From positions 565,823 through 629,822 of the forward strand of contig UYJD01000009.1 of the NCBI GenBank assembly GCA_900618795.1: a stretch of 64,000 bases of DNA. The letters are read 5' to 3'. The notes beneath the pieces were generated by a model that searched no databases, was not told the origin of the DNA, and saw nothing but the letters and a program-made list of their open reading frames with translations. This DNA is from Cyanodermella asteris (Eukaryota > Ascomycota > Lecanoromycetes > Ostropales > Stictidaceae). Positions 30,831-40,179 of this stretch are shown one piece after another; position 1 is the stretch's first letter; each line of letters starts with the position of its first letter. The translations under genes and the position numbers were made by a program.

Positions 30831-31459
30831 GTGTAACGCGGGCACGGGGTGGTTGACTATGTAGGCGACTAACGAAGGTCGGCGTCAAGTCTAAAGGCGT
30901 TGCTTAGAGGTCTGGATCTTCACGGGGTGCGGTGAACTGAGTGTGCAAGGTTACGATTAATAAGGTAGTATTAATACTATTAAGTTAAGCCTAGAGCTCC
31001 TATCTAAGTACGACGAAGTCGCACGACTATATACTTGTTGGACTTGGGTGGTGAGTTGGATAACCTGTTCGACCTGTCAACCTGTTTGACAGGTTGAGCA
31101 GGGCAACAGGTTACGGAGTCCCACTCCGACCAGGTACGTCTTCGAGTACCGTGATGTCNNNNNNNNNNNNNNNNNNNNNNNNNNNNNNNNNNNNNNNNNN
31201 NNNNNNNNNNNNNNNNNNNNNNNNNNNNNNNNNNNNNNNNNNNNNNNNNNNNNNNNNNNNNNNNNNNNNNNNNNNNNNNNNNNNNNNNNNNNNNNNNNNN
31301 NNNNNNNNNNNNNNNNNNNNNNNNNNNNNNNNNNNNNNNNNNNNNNNNNNNNNNNNNNNNNNNNNNNNNNNNNNNNNNNNNNNNNNNNNNNNCCTTCAGA
31401 CTTGACGCCGACCTTCACTGGTCGCCTACATAGTCAACCAACCCGTGCCCGCGTTACAC
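30831..31459. mobile_element. Inverted-repeat element spanning an assembly gap
   Basis: A 67-nt sequence at 30831-30897 starting GTGTAACGCGGGCACGGG recurs inverted at 31393-31459 with 62 of 67 positions identical; four of the five differences are transitions. The interior carries TpA-rich DNA (30950-31030) and a small hairpin (CAACCTGT/ACAGGTTG near 31079-31097), and 234 bases are unknown (31159-31392). The right end abuts an amidase coding region. No obvious target-site duplication is seen. It fits a non-autonomous terminal-inverted-repeat element or a pair of opposed repeat fragments. The class cannot be set. Confidence 0.6.
31159..31392. other. Assembly gap (234 N)
   Basis: A run of N between the two inverted repeat arms. 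Such gaps often mark a repeat that assembly could not resolve. Confidence 0.99.
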
Positions 31460-31460
31460 G

Positions 31461-31840
31461 CGACTTCGAGAACGCAGTTCACCTATCTCTACCGGTCAGG
31501 ATGCCAGGAGCTCAGGCCCAAGAGTGACAGAAAACGGAGAGGTGCTCATTCGCCTTACCAGCTTCTGGGCGATGCCAGCCCGTCTGAGGAAGGCTCTGGT
31601 GGCGTCGACGGCGGTTAGCCTCCCGGATGACAGCTGAGCAAGCAGCTCCTCGACGGGCGTCTCCGTGATCGCCACCTCCGCCCGAGATAGCACCGATCTT
31701 GGGATTCCGGTCACGTTCCGGGGTAGCGTTGCATCCGTGAGATCGGACAAGTCTGGTACCGGAGGATCGATCTGAGCGACCGTCTCATCACGGTGTTGGC
31801 GCGCTTCTGCCACGAGGCGTTCCCAGATGCCGGTAGACAT
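31461..31840 (-). pseudogene. Truncated amidase (5' fragment)
   Basis: ATG at 31838-31840. Exon 1 is 31559-31840 (94 codons), then a 76-nt intron (GTAAGG..ATAG), then exon 2 from 31482, which reads VNCVLEV before running into the inverted repeat at 31459. The encoded start (WERLVAEARQHRDE, LPRNVTGIPRSVLS, ITETPVEELLAQLSSG, AFLRRAGIAQKLVNC) matches the N-terminus of fungal acetamidase/general amidase proteins of the amidase signature family. The Ser-cisSer-Lys catalytic region would lie further downstream and is absent. No continuation is recognisable beyond the repeat, so only about a fifth of the usual 550-residue protein remains. Confidence 0.75.
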
Positions 31841-32855
31841 TGTTCGGTGCGTGCAAACTTCAGTGCCTGCCTCACGCCTGCTTGACTTTTGGGTTATTTC
31901 TGGCCTTTTCTCTTTGACCTTTGTATGTTCCTTTCGCTCGTTAAAATTGAGGGATCAGCGCAGGTTTAAGAACATGCGTCGTGGAGCAAAGTGCCTCTGC
32001 AGGATCTACAGTGAAAAGTTGCTGCAATGCCGGCAAACAAAGCGACCTGGATGGTTTTGTTTTCTGTCGGGGACAAGTGGTGGGGTTACGGGTAGGCGAT
32101 GAGAGGCCGATACGCGATCCCTTGAATTCCGTCCGTTGCACAAGTCCGGGAGCTCGACAAGGTATGGGCCGCTGATCCTTAACTATTGGCCGTTGATCGC
32201 TGATTGCCAGACTCTCCGGGTGACTTGCCTCGGGCTCCAATACGGTGCTAAGCATGATGAAGGGATAATTGCAGTGTTTGGTGGGAGTTTACTGTCCTAC
32301 GTATCGCGACTCTGTTCATCGGTGAGTGCGAACACTTCTCCACGTCCAGCCAGGGTTTCAATAATATTGAGCATCATCGACCGGACTCGGGAGTGATCCA
32401 TGAGAGAGAGAGAGGGGGAAGACGAAAAGAGGAGGGCGTTTTCAGAAGCTGGCTTTGCAGACTGACAAGGACTACAGGCAATGCTTTTCCCGTCTTGAGA
32501 GCCAAATTTTCGACATCACGACAGGTACGCATATCTGGCCTCTGAGCCAGGCACAGATTCGTTGGTCTGCGTATCCTAGACGCTATCCGGATCCTGAAGC
32601 TTTATGGCTACATGGTTTTACCAGTACCGCTTTGTGAGATTTCTACGGCTTGCTTGCAACGACGACTGCTACAACAAATATATCTGGAATATTGTACATG
32701 AATTCTTGATGCATCTTGGGTAGGCGCAATGGCGAAGACACTCGCGTATGATTCTCACCAACGCAGCCATGCCTCATCAATCATTAGCTACGGCTGAGAT
32801 TTTGTGTCCAAGTCTTTTTTGAAGCATCACCATCGGCTTGGTCCGCACAATCTCG
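31841..32855. other. Intergenic, no gene supported
   Basis: About 1 kb. A GA dinucleotide tract sits at 32402-32413. No coding signal is recognised. Confidence 0.45.
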
Positions 32856-33449
32856 TTACTCCACCATGCCGATTGCCTTTCCTGAGCGTACATAGCGCCA
32901 GTACCTAGCCATACTGTTCGCTCGCATCTTCTTACCCCATTTGACGAAGACGAGGAAGGTCATGACCTCGGCAAAGGCTACGAAGGCTGCGGTGATAAAG
33001 GCGTTCTGCAGACCCATGTTGTTGATCCACGGCGTGAGGCCGTAGCCCAGCGCGAAGCTCATGGTGTTCCGGACCAAGATGACCGACACGATAGCCTCTC
33101 CGGATAGCTCGCGGTACGAGTCGATGATGTACAGCAGGCTGAGCTGGATGCTGAGGCAGTTTCCCGCCGCGGTGGCACCCATACTGAACACCAAGCCGAA
33201 CCAGTGCACGCCGTGCGCGGCGCCGACCTCCCAGAGGAGCAAGCTAAAGATCTTCAGCGCGGCGACGATACCGAACCACCACAAGCGGTACTCGGACTCG
33301 ACGATGCCGCCGTTCCGCCGTGCGAGCTTGATCACAAGCCAGTCAGAGAGCGGGCCGACGGCGAAGGAGGTCACACAGGCGCCGACCAGCGGCCCGAAGT
33401 AAGCAAGACCGACGGATGAGGTGCGGAAGTGGTAAAGGTATGCCTCTAG
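32856..33449 (-). pseudogene. 5'-truncated major facilitator superfamily transporter
   Basis: An open frame of about 197 residues ends at TAA 32856-32858. It starts abruptly at EAYLYHFRTSSVGLAYFGP and continues VGACVTSFAVGPLSDWLV, IKLARRNGGIVESEYRLW, then several membrane segments (about five are visible) and the end SGKAIGMVE. This is the C-terminal half of a fungal MFS transporter of the type with FRTSSVGLAY; the usual protein is about 450-550 residues. Upstream of 33449 the sequence is TA-rich with many stop triplets (33446-33540) and does not resume the gene. It probably belonged with the amidase and O-methyltransferase as part of one accessory locus. Confidence 0.75.
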
Positions 33450-33609
33450 CTACCAGGGGTAGCAGCGGTATAGTTAAGCTCAATAGTGTCGAGGGACCTA
33501 CGTAGGGAGATAGTTAACTAGGTGTCTCCGTTAACACTTCTGTCAGCCCGCCGTGGGCCAGCAGTGCTTTGGACTTCACAAATATTGGGTCACAATGATC
33601 TATCCACGT
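33450..33609. repeat. Degenerate TA-rich DNA between MFS fragment and methyltransferase
   Basis: A short stretch rich in TAG/TAA/CTA triplets resembling repeat-induced point mutation (RIP) products. It cuts off the 5' part of the MFS gene. No element family is recognisable. Confidence 0.4.
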
Positions 33610-35012
33610 CTACGACGTCCGATTCCCATCAGCAGCATTCTCACCTGACTGATGAGGTTTCAATCGCGCCAGAATGGTTCCAAACCCTCCCGCCTTTGGC
33701 TTTCGCATGGTAATCAGTTCAAGCTTTGGATCAGCTTCTCTTAGCAAGATGCCCCAGTCGCCGGCTTCCCTGTCCCTACCGTTGAACAAGGTCATCATGA
33801 GCATATCGTAGGCCCTGTTCAAGTTAGTATAGACCCGAAACTCGCGAGGATCGGATTGACTGCCCACCTGGCATTACGCTCTCCCAGCAAACCCAGCGTT
33901 CCCGGCTCAGCAGCAATGCTGTCGTTGATTAACAACCATGAATCCTCTGCCAGCGTTGGAACGAGTTGTCGCAGAATTTGCACGCAGCGGTGGTCGGGCC
34001 AATTATGAAATATGGCCCTCAGAAAATATACGTTGGCGCCTTTGATTGGCTGTGGATCAAAGAAACTGTGCGCGACAAATTCCACACGATCTCGGAGCTT
34101 TCCAGGCACACCAGACTCTGCCCCATTGATCCCTTCTGGAAGATCCTGAACGGTGAAGCGCAGATTAGCGAATCGTTTGGCGAGCAGAACGCTGACACCA
34201 CCTGAACCTCCCCCAACATCTACGACGTGCCCGGATCCAAGCTTCAATCCTTCAAAAGTGCCGAAGAGGATGTCCGCCGCCTCTCCGGTCGGCATCAAAG
34301 TGCTGATCGCGTTGGTGAACCTTCGAGCCTTTTCCGGATTCTTGCGCATGTAGTCGAACATGTTGTCTTCGGTATGGAGGGCCAGTGCATGACCAGTGTG
34401 GTTGGCATCTCGGTCCTCGAACTTTTCGATAGCATCTACGGTTCTGGCCATCGATTGCCAGCTCTCTTCAAAGCTGAGGCCCAACATATCATGAGCTTTG
34501 GGATTCTCGGCAAGTTCCATGGAAGCAGCTGTATGAGCGACGAAGCCAGGCTCGGGTTCACAAAATACACGATGCCATGTCATTGCAAAGCGTAGTACAC
34601 GCCTCATGTCAAGTTCTGGCAGACCGGTCTGCACAGCAAGGTCCTTGAACGATATTGAGCCGTCCTTGGGTACCTTGAATGCGATACCATATTTGTAGAT
34701 GGCTTGCATACTTGTGCCATTCACCTACAGTTTGTCAGCCTACCTGTCCCAAGAATAGTCGCGAGAATGCTCTACCATTGGCATGAGGCAAGCAGATGTA
34801 CCCTGCAGCAAATCGGCTAGCTCGAAGCAGCTTTCCAATGCGACCCTCCTGGCCGCTTCGATCTCCGCGGCATCTGGTGGGATTGGAATTCTCCTCGGTG
34901 CCATGGCCTCAAACGATGGCGTCGGAAGGCCGTTATGATTCAAGAAATCATCGACCTGCTTGGTGTGTGCCGCGATGCTGGCGGCCAGCGAAGCGATCCG
35001 CGTTTGCGACAT
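33610..35012 (-). CDS. SAM-dependent O-methyltransferase (fungal secondary metabolism type)
   Basis: Exons 34776-35012, 33868-34724 and 33610-33814, with introns of 51 and 53 nt; the second has a textbook branch site ACTAAC. The product is 432 aa from the ATG at 35010-35012; an in-frame GTG five codons upstream is not used. The N-terminal dimerisation/winged-helix region is followed by SAM motif I VVDVGGGSGGVSVLL (about 246-260) and the catalytic-base region AIFHNWPDHRC (His about 319). The end is ADPKLELITMRKP-GGFGTI. The family methylates hydroxyl groups of polyketides and related aromatics (compare sterigmatocystin 8-O-methyltransferase). All splice phases close and no lesion is seen. Neighbouring MFS and amidase genes are broken, so this may be the only surviving member of a cluster. 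Confidence 0.9.
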
Positions 35013-36113
35013 TTTCTCCAAGCGCACAAGTCAGCTTGTCTAAGTTCTATCGTCACCTGTACGACTGGCGAATGTGCGTTTGAACAGCAAACAACATCGG
35101 TTCTGACCTACGCAGCCTCTGCTTCCATTTCACAGCTCTGACCCCTGGCCGGCCAAGTGAGACCGCCCCCGCCTAACCTGCGACAAGAACTTCTAAATCG
35201 CGGCCACGCTGCAAACAACACATCAAACATGACCAAAAGACTCGCCGTTGCAATACACGGCTATCTTTCTGTGAAGACATGGTCTTGATGATTGACTTGT
35301 GCACCCGCAGCAATAGCTGCATAAGAGGTATCGTATCCGCTCTCTTGTCTGATCGGCTGAACCCATTGTTCTGCTCATGGAAAATTATAGCTGTTCTTGT
35401 TTCGATCTCACACGTGTCTTTCTTGTGTTGAAATATTGCCTCTCTTTGCAGGTCAATCAGACACTCGGAGCTCGATATTATGCACGCTGCCGCAAGCAAC
35501 AGACTGAGCAGCTGAATCTGACTGGAAACATCGATCCCGTGGACCATTGTTGGTATGCCATTTCAGTCGCCGACACTCACTCTGTCAAACACAAGTGTCG
35601 CTGCCTATTTGTCTATATTGGAGCACAAAATTTTGAGTTGTCTATCAAGGTTGTCCGAATGTTTCGCTCACCTCAGCAAGATGCGCTTCTTGTTGTCTGG
35701 AAAGACTTTTGTCATGACAAAAGGAGCATCGACTGATGCATATAAATGAGATTGAGGTATTCGCTGTCAATGATCCCCAGCAAACAAATTTGCTCTGCCG
35801 CCTGTCTCGGTGGTACAGACTTCTCATTCATGCTCTCAAGAGGGAGCTCGTTATGTGCTGTTCATGAAATTGTCGCGTTGCGGCAAGCACGCCATGTGCT
35901 TGCTATCGATTGTCGAGATAATCAACCGCCCTGGTAGCACACCATCAGGTTGCCAATCCTCAATCAGTATATATAACGCTGTTTGCAACACCATGGTCGC
36001 TGGTCTTCCTGCTATCTGCTTCTCTCGACGTGGAAAACGATCACTTCTCAGCAGCTCCTCACCCTGTCGCGAACTACCGGTGCAATTCTTTCAACAATCA
36101 CAATCCGAACGGC
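35013..36113. promoter_or_regulatory. Divergent upstream region, TATA box at 35968-35976
   Basis: 1.1 kb between the methyltransferase and the gene at 36114. TATATATAA at 35968-35976 is about 140 bp upstream of the chosen ATG. No other gene is supported. Confidence 0.45.
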
Positions 36114-36734
36114 ATGGCCTGGCAAACACTCGTCGAGATGGGCAACATCCTATCCTGTTGGTGGCCCTTCTCTAACAACAAATGCGCCCATCCACATCGC
36201 CAGATCTGCTCCAAATGCGATCCGAACCCACAAGACTTCACCTTCATCTGGGCAAACAAGCGCTCCGGGACCGCCATCATCAACCAATCGCTCAGTGTCC
36301 CCAGCCCCCATGATGGCGAGGGAGGTCCGATTCTGTGGATGGACATACCGGCTCACTTGGACGAACCCGCCCTCCGTGCCCGAGCACGAATCATCGGTTG
36401 CGAACGCACCGGTAAGCCATGGGCCTGCTCACTCTCGATCCTGTCCGACCCGCACGCCCACAAGGAGTTGACGTCCGGGCCGAGGGCACACGTGGATATC
36501 AACGAGTGGAAACTTGCGGAAGGGTACAGGATGGCGAGTTCGGCGGACGACGATGCTCCGAAACCGAGACGCTACGGCGTTGTCAGGTTCGATGATCTGG
36601 TCTTCAGTCGTCCAGGCACGTACTATCTGGGCGTCGTTGTTGAGACGCCTTGGGGGCTCGTCGTCGCATCGACGGGCTGGGATGAGAAGTTTAAGGTTGT
36701 GGTGAAGGAGACGCCGCGAACCGGCCGTCATTGA
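36114..36734 (+). CDS. Conserved-looking protein of unknown function
   Basis: Intronless, 206 aa from the ATG at 36114. The frame is open to a GTG at 36030, and a second ATG at 36138 (MGNILSC) is also possible. No signal peptide is visible. A CSKCDPNP motif is followed by alternating beta-strand-like segments: FTFIWANKRSGTAIINQSL, GPILWMDIPAHLDE, WACSLSILSDPHAH, GVVRFDDLVFSRPG and TYYLGVVVETPWG. The pattern suggests a beta-sandwich, and the FDDL-F--PGTYYL block faintly recalls velvet-domain proteins. Key velvet motifs are missing, so no function is given. Coding is supported by length, an upstream TATA box and conserved-looking strand periodicity. Confidence 0.6.
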   Translation: MAWQTLVEMGNILSCWWPFSNNKCAHPHRQICSKCDPNPQDFTFIWANKRSGTAIINQSLSVPSPHDGEGGPILWMDIPAHLDEPALRARARIIGCERTGKPWACSLSILSDPHAHKELTSGPRAHVDINEWKLAEGYRMASSADDDAPKPRRYGVVRFDDLVFSRPGTYYLGVVVETPWGLVVASTGWDEKFKVVVKETPRTGRH

Positions 36735-37075
36735 TTCCCTGGGACCTGCAAAAGCGAATTGAAGGACACGGTTTTCTGGACCACCAGGACGGAATGGGTG
36801 AACCTCGAGAACTGACTGAAGCTGGACTTCGGACCAGGACAAAGACACGGCTTGAGACGCCCCGGCCAGGCATTTACCACAAATGAGAGTTCAAAACTAT
36901 AACATGGCGGGAACACTCGGCTGGGAGCCATTTGAGAAGCGAGCGTGTTAGTAAGAATGCTTGAAACAGACTACACAGTTCATATCATGCTAGCAAGCCT
37001 GCAATGCAAAAACATGCCACTCCCACTGTCTCCCTCTTTGCCGTGATCTCATTCACCACACCCTCCAAGCAAAAT
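36735..37075. other. Convergent intergenic region
   Basis: 341 bp between two converging stop codons, with no gene. It serves as a 3' region for both neighbours. Confidence 0.4.
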
Positions 37076-37537
37076 CTACGCAACAGCATAAGCCCTCGTT
37101 TCCTCCACAAAGAAATCCGTCTCCTGCGGCCGTCCGCTCGTCGCCGCATTCACCGTGCTGTTCCCCTCATACCAAAACGTCGCTCCCCGCGCCACGTCCA
37201 CGAACTTGTACTGCAACTCCAGCACGTCGTCCTGGCTGATGAACGTGGAGATCTTCTGGCAGTCGGAGACGGCTTCGCAGGCGGAGGAGGCGGCGGCGAA
37301 GGAGTCGATGGTCCCTTTGCTGCCGGAGCAGTGGACGGGTCCGCCCGAGGGGTGGTTGGTGCTGCTGTTGGTTATCATGACGTCGTAGGACCAGTCGCAG
37401 GTCGTGGTGCAGCCGAAGACGAAGTTGGAGATGTGGAAGAGGTTTGAGGGGTCCGGGTCAGAGGAGGAGGGGCCGGGGGTCGGAGCGGCGGTCGTGAGGG
37501 CGAGGAGGGCGCTGAGGACGAGGGTTGAGGTGTGCAT
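37076..37537 (-). CDS. Small secreted cysteine-containing protein
   Basis: Intronless, 153 aa from the ATG at 37535-37537. The signal peptide is MHTSTLVLSALLALTTAAP, followed by a Pro/Ser linker. The mature domain has five cysteines (FGCTTTCDW, VHCSGS, SACEAV, SDCQKI) and beta-rich segments (ISNFVFG, LELQYKFVDV, TFWYEGNSTV). A TATATA on the minus strand at 37620-37626 lies about 85 bp upstream. The N-F-FGC---C-W--DV opening resembles AA1-like/Alt a 1-type secreted beta-barrel proteins, but this is a faint resemblance. It may be an effector-like or surface protein; function is unknown. Confidence 0.72.
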   Translation of the reverse strand: MHTSTLVLSALLALTTAAPTPGPSSSDPDPSNLFHISNFVFGCTTTCDWSYDVMITNSSTNHPSGGPVHCSGSKGTIDSFAAASSACEAVSDCQKISTFISQDDVLELQYKFVDVARGATFWYEGNSTVNAATSGRPQETDFFVEETRAYAVA

Positions 37538-38437
37538 ATTGGGTGCGTGGGGTTGTGAAGCTGTCGAATTGTTTTTACCCAATGTCTGTTGGCTTTCGAA
37601 ATGGATGGGCCGCATTCGCTATATATGCCTTCAAGAAAGTTTAACAGTATGCAGCGCTTTTTGTTTCCACAGATCGTCCCTGTGCCATGTCTACAGGAAC
37701 ACGAAGTTATGGGAATCCCGTGTAGCCTCACTTGGAACGAAGGATTCGATCCCTGACCGACGGGCCAAGAATTACACAAACCACGCCAACATGTGTGCAC
37801 CGAATTGGACGCCATGGCCAGTTTCTCGATGCCTGATTGAGACCGCCAGCGACATTGTCTTTGGCTCATTGGATCTGCTGGTCTCGTGCACCGGCTCCAC
37901 AGGTCTCGTATCGCGGGCTTGTGCTCGAGCATTATAATGCTTGGCTTGCATCGGCTGAGGGCCGTGAGGGGTTACAGGGTATGTTCAGCCCAGAAGACGG
38001 CAAGGATCAACGTTCATGGCGCTAAATGCGTTGAGGCGTGGGTTGGCTTGGTTAGCCTGCAGGGTAGCTTCGTGCTGAAGCGTGGTTGTTGTGGAATGAG
38101 GCTCTGCGGATGTCCGATAATGAGGTCAGCCAAGTGCTGCGCCGGCTCCAGCATGTCGTTAGGAGGCCAGTCGCTTTTATTTCTGCCATGGCAAGAAAAT
38201 CGAGAGCTGGGGCATGTCCGGGCCGTGTATGACTTACTCCATGAATCACGGAGAGTCTTGAAAGCAAAACTTCTGTGTCCGTGTCGAGTAATTCAGGCTA
38301 CAGCTGTCGTAGACAATTTTCGTGTCGGTGAGTTCAGCGAATGCATTGTGGATACCACCTCGACGAATGAACGGAATGTTTTCTCTTGGTCACATCTGGG
38401 GCCAAAATTCAATCTTCCGAACGAGACCAGCACGACC
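37538..38437. other. Intergenic, no gene supported
   Basis: About 900 bp. GGATTCGATCCC near 37740 resembles part of a tRNA T-arm, but no tRNA can be folded around it. Confidence 0.4.
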
Positions 38438-38929
38438 TCATGAGTGCAGAGCCAGGCTGGTCTGAAGCAGCATGGCAGCTGGGCAGGAGGACCCGTAAAT
38501 GCTGGGGTTGCCTTTGAAGGCGATGGTCGTCTGCTTATAGAGAATCGCGATGGATTTCTTGTGGAATGCCTTTGAGCTGTGAAACAAGCCAGAGCCTGTT
38601 GGTTTACCGCAGTCCCAGCAGAGGAAACAGCATCCAGAACGAAGGACGTTGTCACATTTTCCACACGGGTCTCCAAGCCATCAGGAACGAGGACGCAACT
38701 CAGCTTCATTGTGTGCAACGTCGGGGCCGACGGTGATCTTGTTGAAGATAGCCTCAGGCGGTTTGATTGGGCTGTTTTTTGGGCAGTCTGAAGTTACCCC
38801 GAGCACGATGCGAGCTTCTCCGTGAACGTGTGAGTAGATCATGTGACGCAACTCTGCAGGAAGCTTCAAGATGAGACTTGCGCCCATGCTGACGGGGTGA
38901 TCGGATTCCGCAAGTTCTTGATTGTTCAT
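38438..38929 (-). pseudogene. Decayed paralog of the F-box-like zinc-ribbon gene
   Basis: The frame from ATG 38927-38929 reads SLILKLPAELRHMIYSHVHG, then TSDCPKNSPI, matching the start of the neighbouring gene (LFSLPAELQEIIYAFAIG, ARDCPKAGPV). It stops at 38681. The match then resumes in another frame from about 38667: PCGKCDN, GCCFLCWDCGK, AILYKQTTIAFKG, LLQTSLALHS, ending at a stop at 38438-38440. So at least one frameshift separates the two parts, and the C-terminal half present in the intact gene is missing. Both copies are on the minus strand, about 370 bp apart, as expected for a tandem duplicate that decayed. Confidence 0.75.
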
Positions 38930-39297
38930 GGTCTAATGTGGCCTGAGCCGCCCGACTCGTCAGACAGGGCCAGACAGGCGAACAAGGTAAATGGAGAAGA
39001 TGTTTGGCGCCGGGGAACAGAGGATCGGAGGCTGTTATGGACCCATTATTCTGGGGAGTGACTACCAGTCGCTGGAGGCATGAGTCGCGTCAATAAGGTA
39101 TTTGCATCGGGGTCAGGAAGTGGCGGCTCGATGGCGACTCACTTCGAGCCCACAATTCAGGCACAGCACCAACCACGGAAACAAGGCAGGAAGCAGGGCT
39201 TGCTCACACATACGGTTACGTCCAGAACAGAGCTCTATTATCATCTCTGCTATTGCCACTTCGACATTCACTCACTATCATATCCACAACTTCGAAG
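38930..39297. other. Gap between tandem F-box-like copies
   Basis: 368 bp without a gene. It lies downstream of the intact copy and upstream of the decayed one. Confidence 0.35.
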
Positions 39298-40179
39298 TCA
39301 TGACCACAATCTCCTTTCAAACCAGGCATCAAAAGCCCTATTTTTGGCAGCCCTCCAATCGTAGCCCGCAGGCAGCCCCTGTCCATTGGCAAGGACTTTC
39401 AGCATGTGTCTGGTTACATCCGGGTCGAAACTGCTGACAATGTCGAACTGAACATCCTTTCTGCAGCCGCGGGTGACCCGAATCAAGTGCTCGAGCACGA
39501 CTCCTTCGTATGCGAGGTAGGTGTCCTCCCAACGCGCCCTCAACTCAGGATGGGTGTTGGCAGCAACCATCTTCCAGCTGCAGTCCCAGCGCGAGATGAC
39601 GAACTTGAGTGAAACAATATTTGGGAACGCATTGTGGATGCCCCCGTCAGCGAAGAGGCCCAGCTCGTTGCAAGGGCAGTTGCCGAGATGGAGCTCGATG
39701 CTTTGAATGATGTTTGGGTGGCCAATCGACCGCAAAGCGAATGCGGTATGTGCGACTGCGGCAGTTGCTCCCTGGAAAGTGGACTGAGTACGGCTACCTA
39801 GGAAGGCTATCGTTGTTTGCTTGAAAGTGTTTCGAATGCAGGCGAAGTAGACTTGTCGGCAAGTGTATAGAAGACCACGTCCTGCATTCGAGCATCTGAA
39901 ACACCGGTTCTTGATGATCGATGGTGGGATATCGTTGTTGCAGCGGGTGCATCGCCTCTTGGGGTACGAAATGGCTGCATCCGAGCCTGAGTCTGCCAAT
40001 AAGACTGCGAACGGATTGTGGAATATGTCCGTCATTGCTGAAACTCCACCGACGACTGGACCGGCCTTTGGGCAATCGCGTGCCCTCCTGATTTTGACAA
40101 TGTAATTACCGATGGCGAAGGCATAGATGATTTCTTGCAACTCTGCCGGGAGGCTGAACAGGCGTGAGCCGACTGTCAT
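39298..40179 (-). CDS. F-box-like (DUF7730-type) protein with zinc-ribbon-like cysteines
   Basis: Intronless, 293 aa from the ATG at 40177-40179. The frame is open for another 130 codons upstream, but that part is low-quality and Ser/Thr-rich. Residues 7-25 (LFSLPAELQEIIYAFAIGN) are an F-box-like helix pair typical of a large fungal family of F-box/DUF7730 proteins. A CxxC-(12)-CxxC set (C77, C80, C93, C96) could bind zinc. It is followed by LLYTCRQVYFACIRNTF and TIAFLGSR, the usual 'returned to parent' block, then SIELHLGNC. Such proteins may recruit substrates to SCF ligases, but that is unproven for this family. A decayed tandem copy lies at 38438-38929. Confidence 0.7.
   Translation of the reverse strand: MTVGSRLFSLPAELQEIIYAFAIGNYIVKIRRARDCPKAGPVVGGVSAMTDIFHNPFAVLLADSGSDAAISYPKRRCTRCNNDIPPSIIKNRCFRCSNAGRGLLYTCRQVYFACIRNTFKQTTIAFLGSRTQSTFQGATAAVAHTAFALRSIGHPNIIQSIELHLGNCPCNELGLFADGGIHNAFPNIVSLKFVISRWDCSWKMVAANTHPELRARWEDTYLAYEGVVLEHLIRVTRGCRKDVQFDIVSSFDPDVTRHMLKVLANGQGLPAGYDWRAAKNRAFDAWFERRLWS

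Noticed and set aside
33862-33880. Alternative donor GTAATG for the second methyltransferase intron
   Set aside because: It would put the last exon out of frame. The GTGGGC donor at 33867 closes the frame and gives the family sequence NARAYDMLM.
34740-34775. Alternative donor GTAGGC near 34744 for the first methyltransferase intron
   Set aside because: It would leave an intron of only about 19 nt. The donor at 34775 gives 51 nt with a branch site and the family sequence LMPMVNGTSMQAIY.
37735-37760. tRNA T-arm-like GGATTCGATCCC
   Set aside because: No A box, acceptor stem or anticodon arm can be placed at the right distances.
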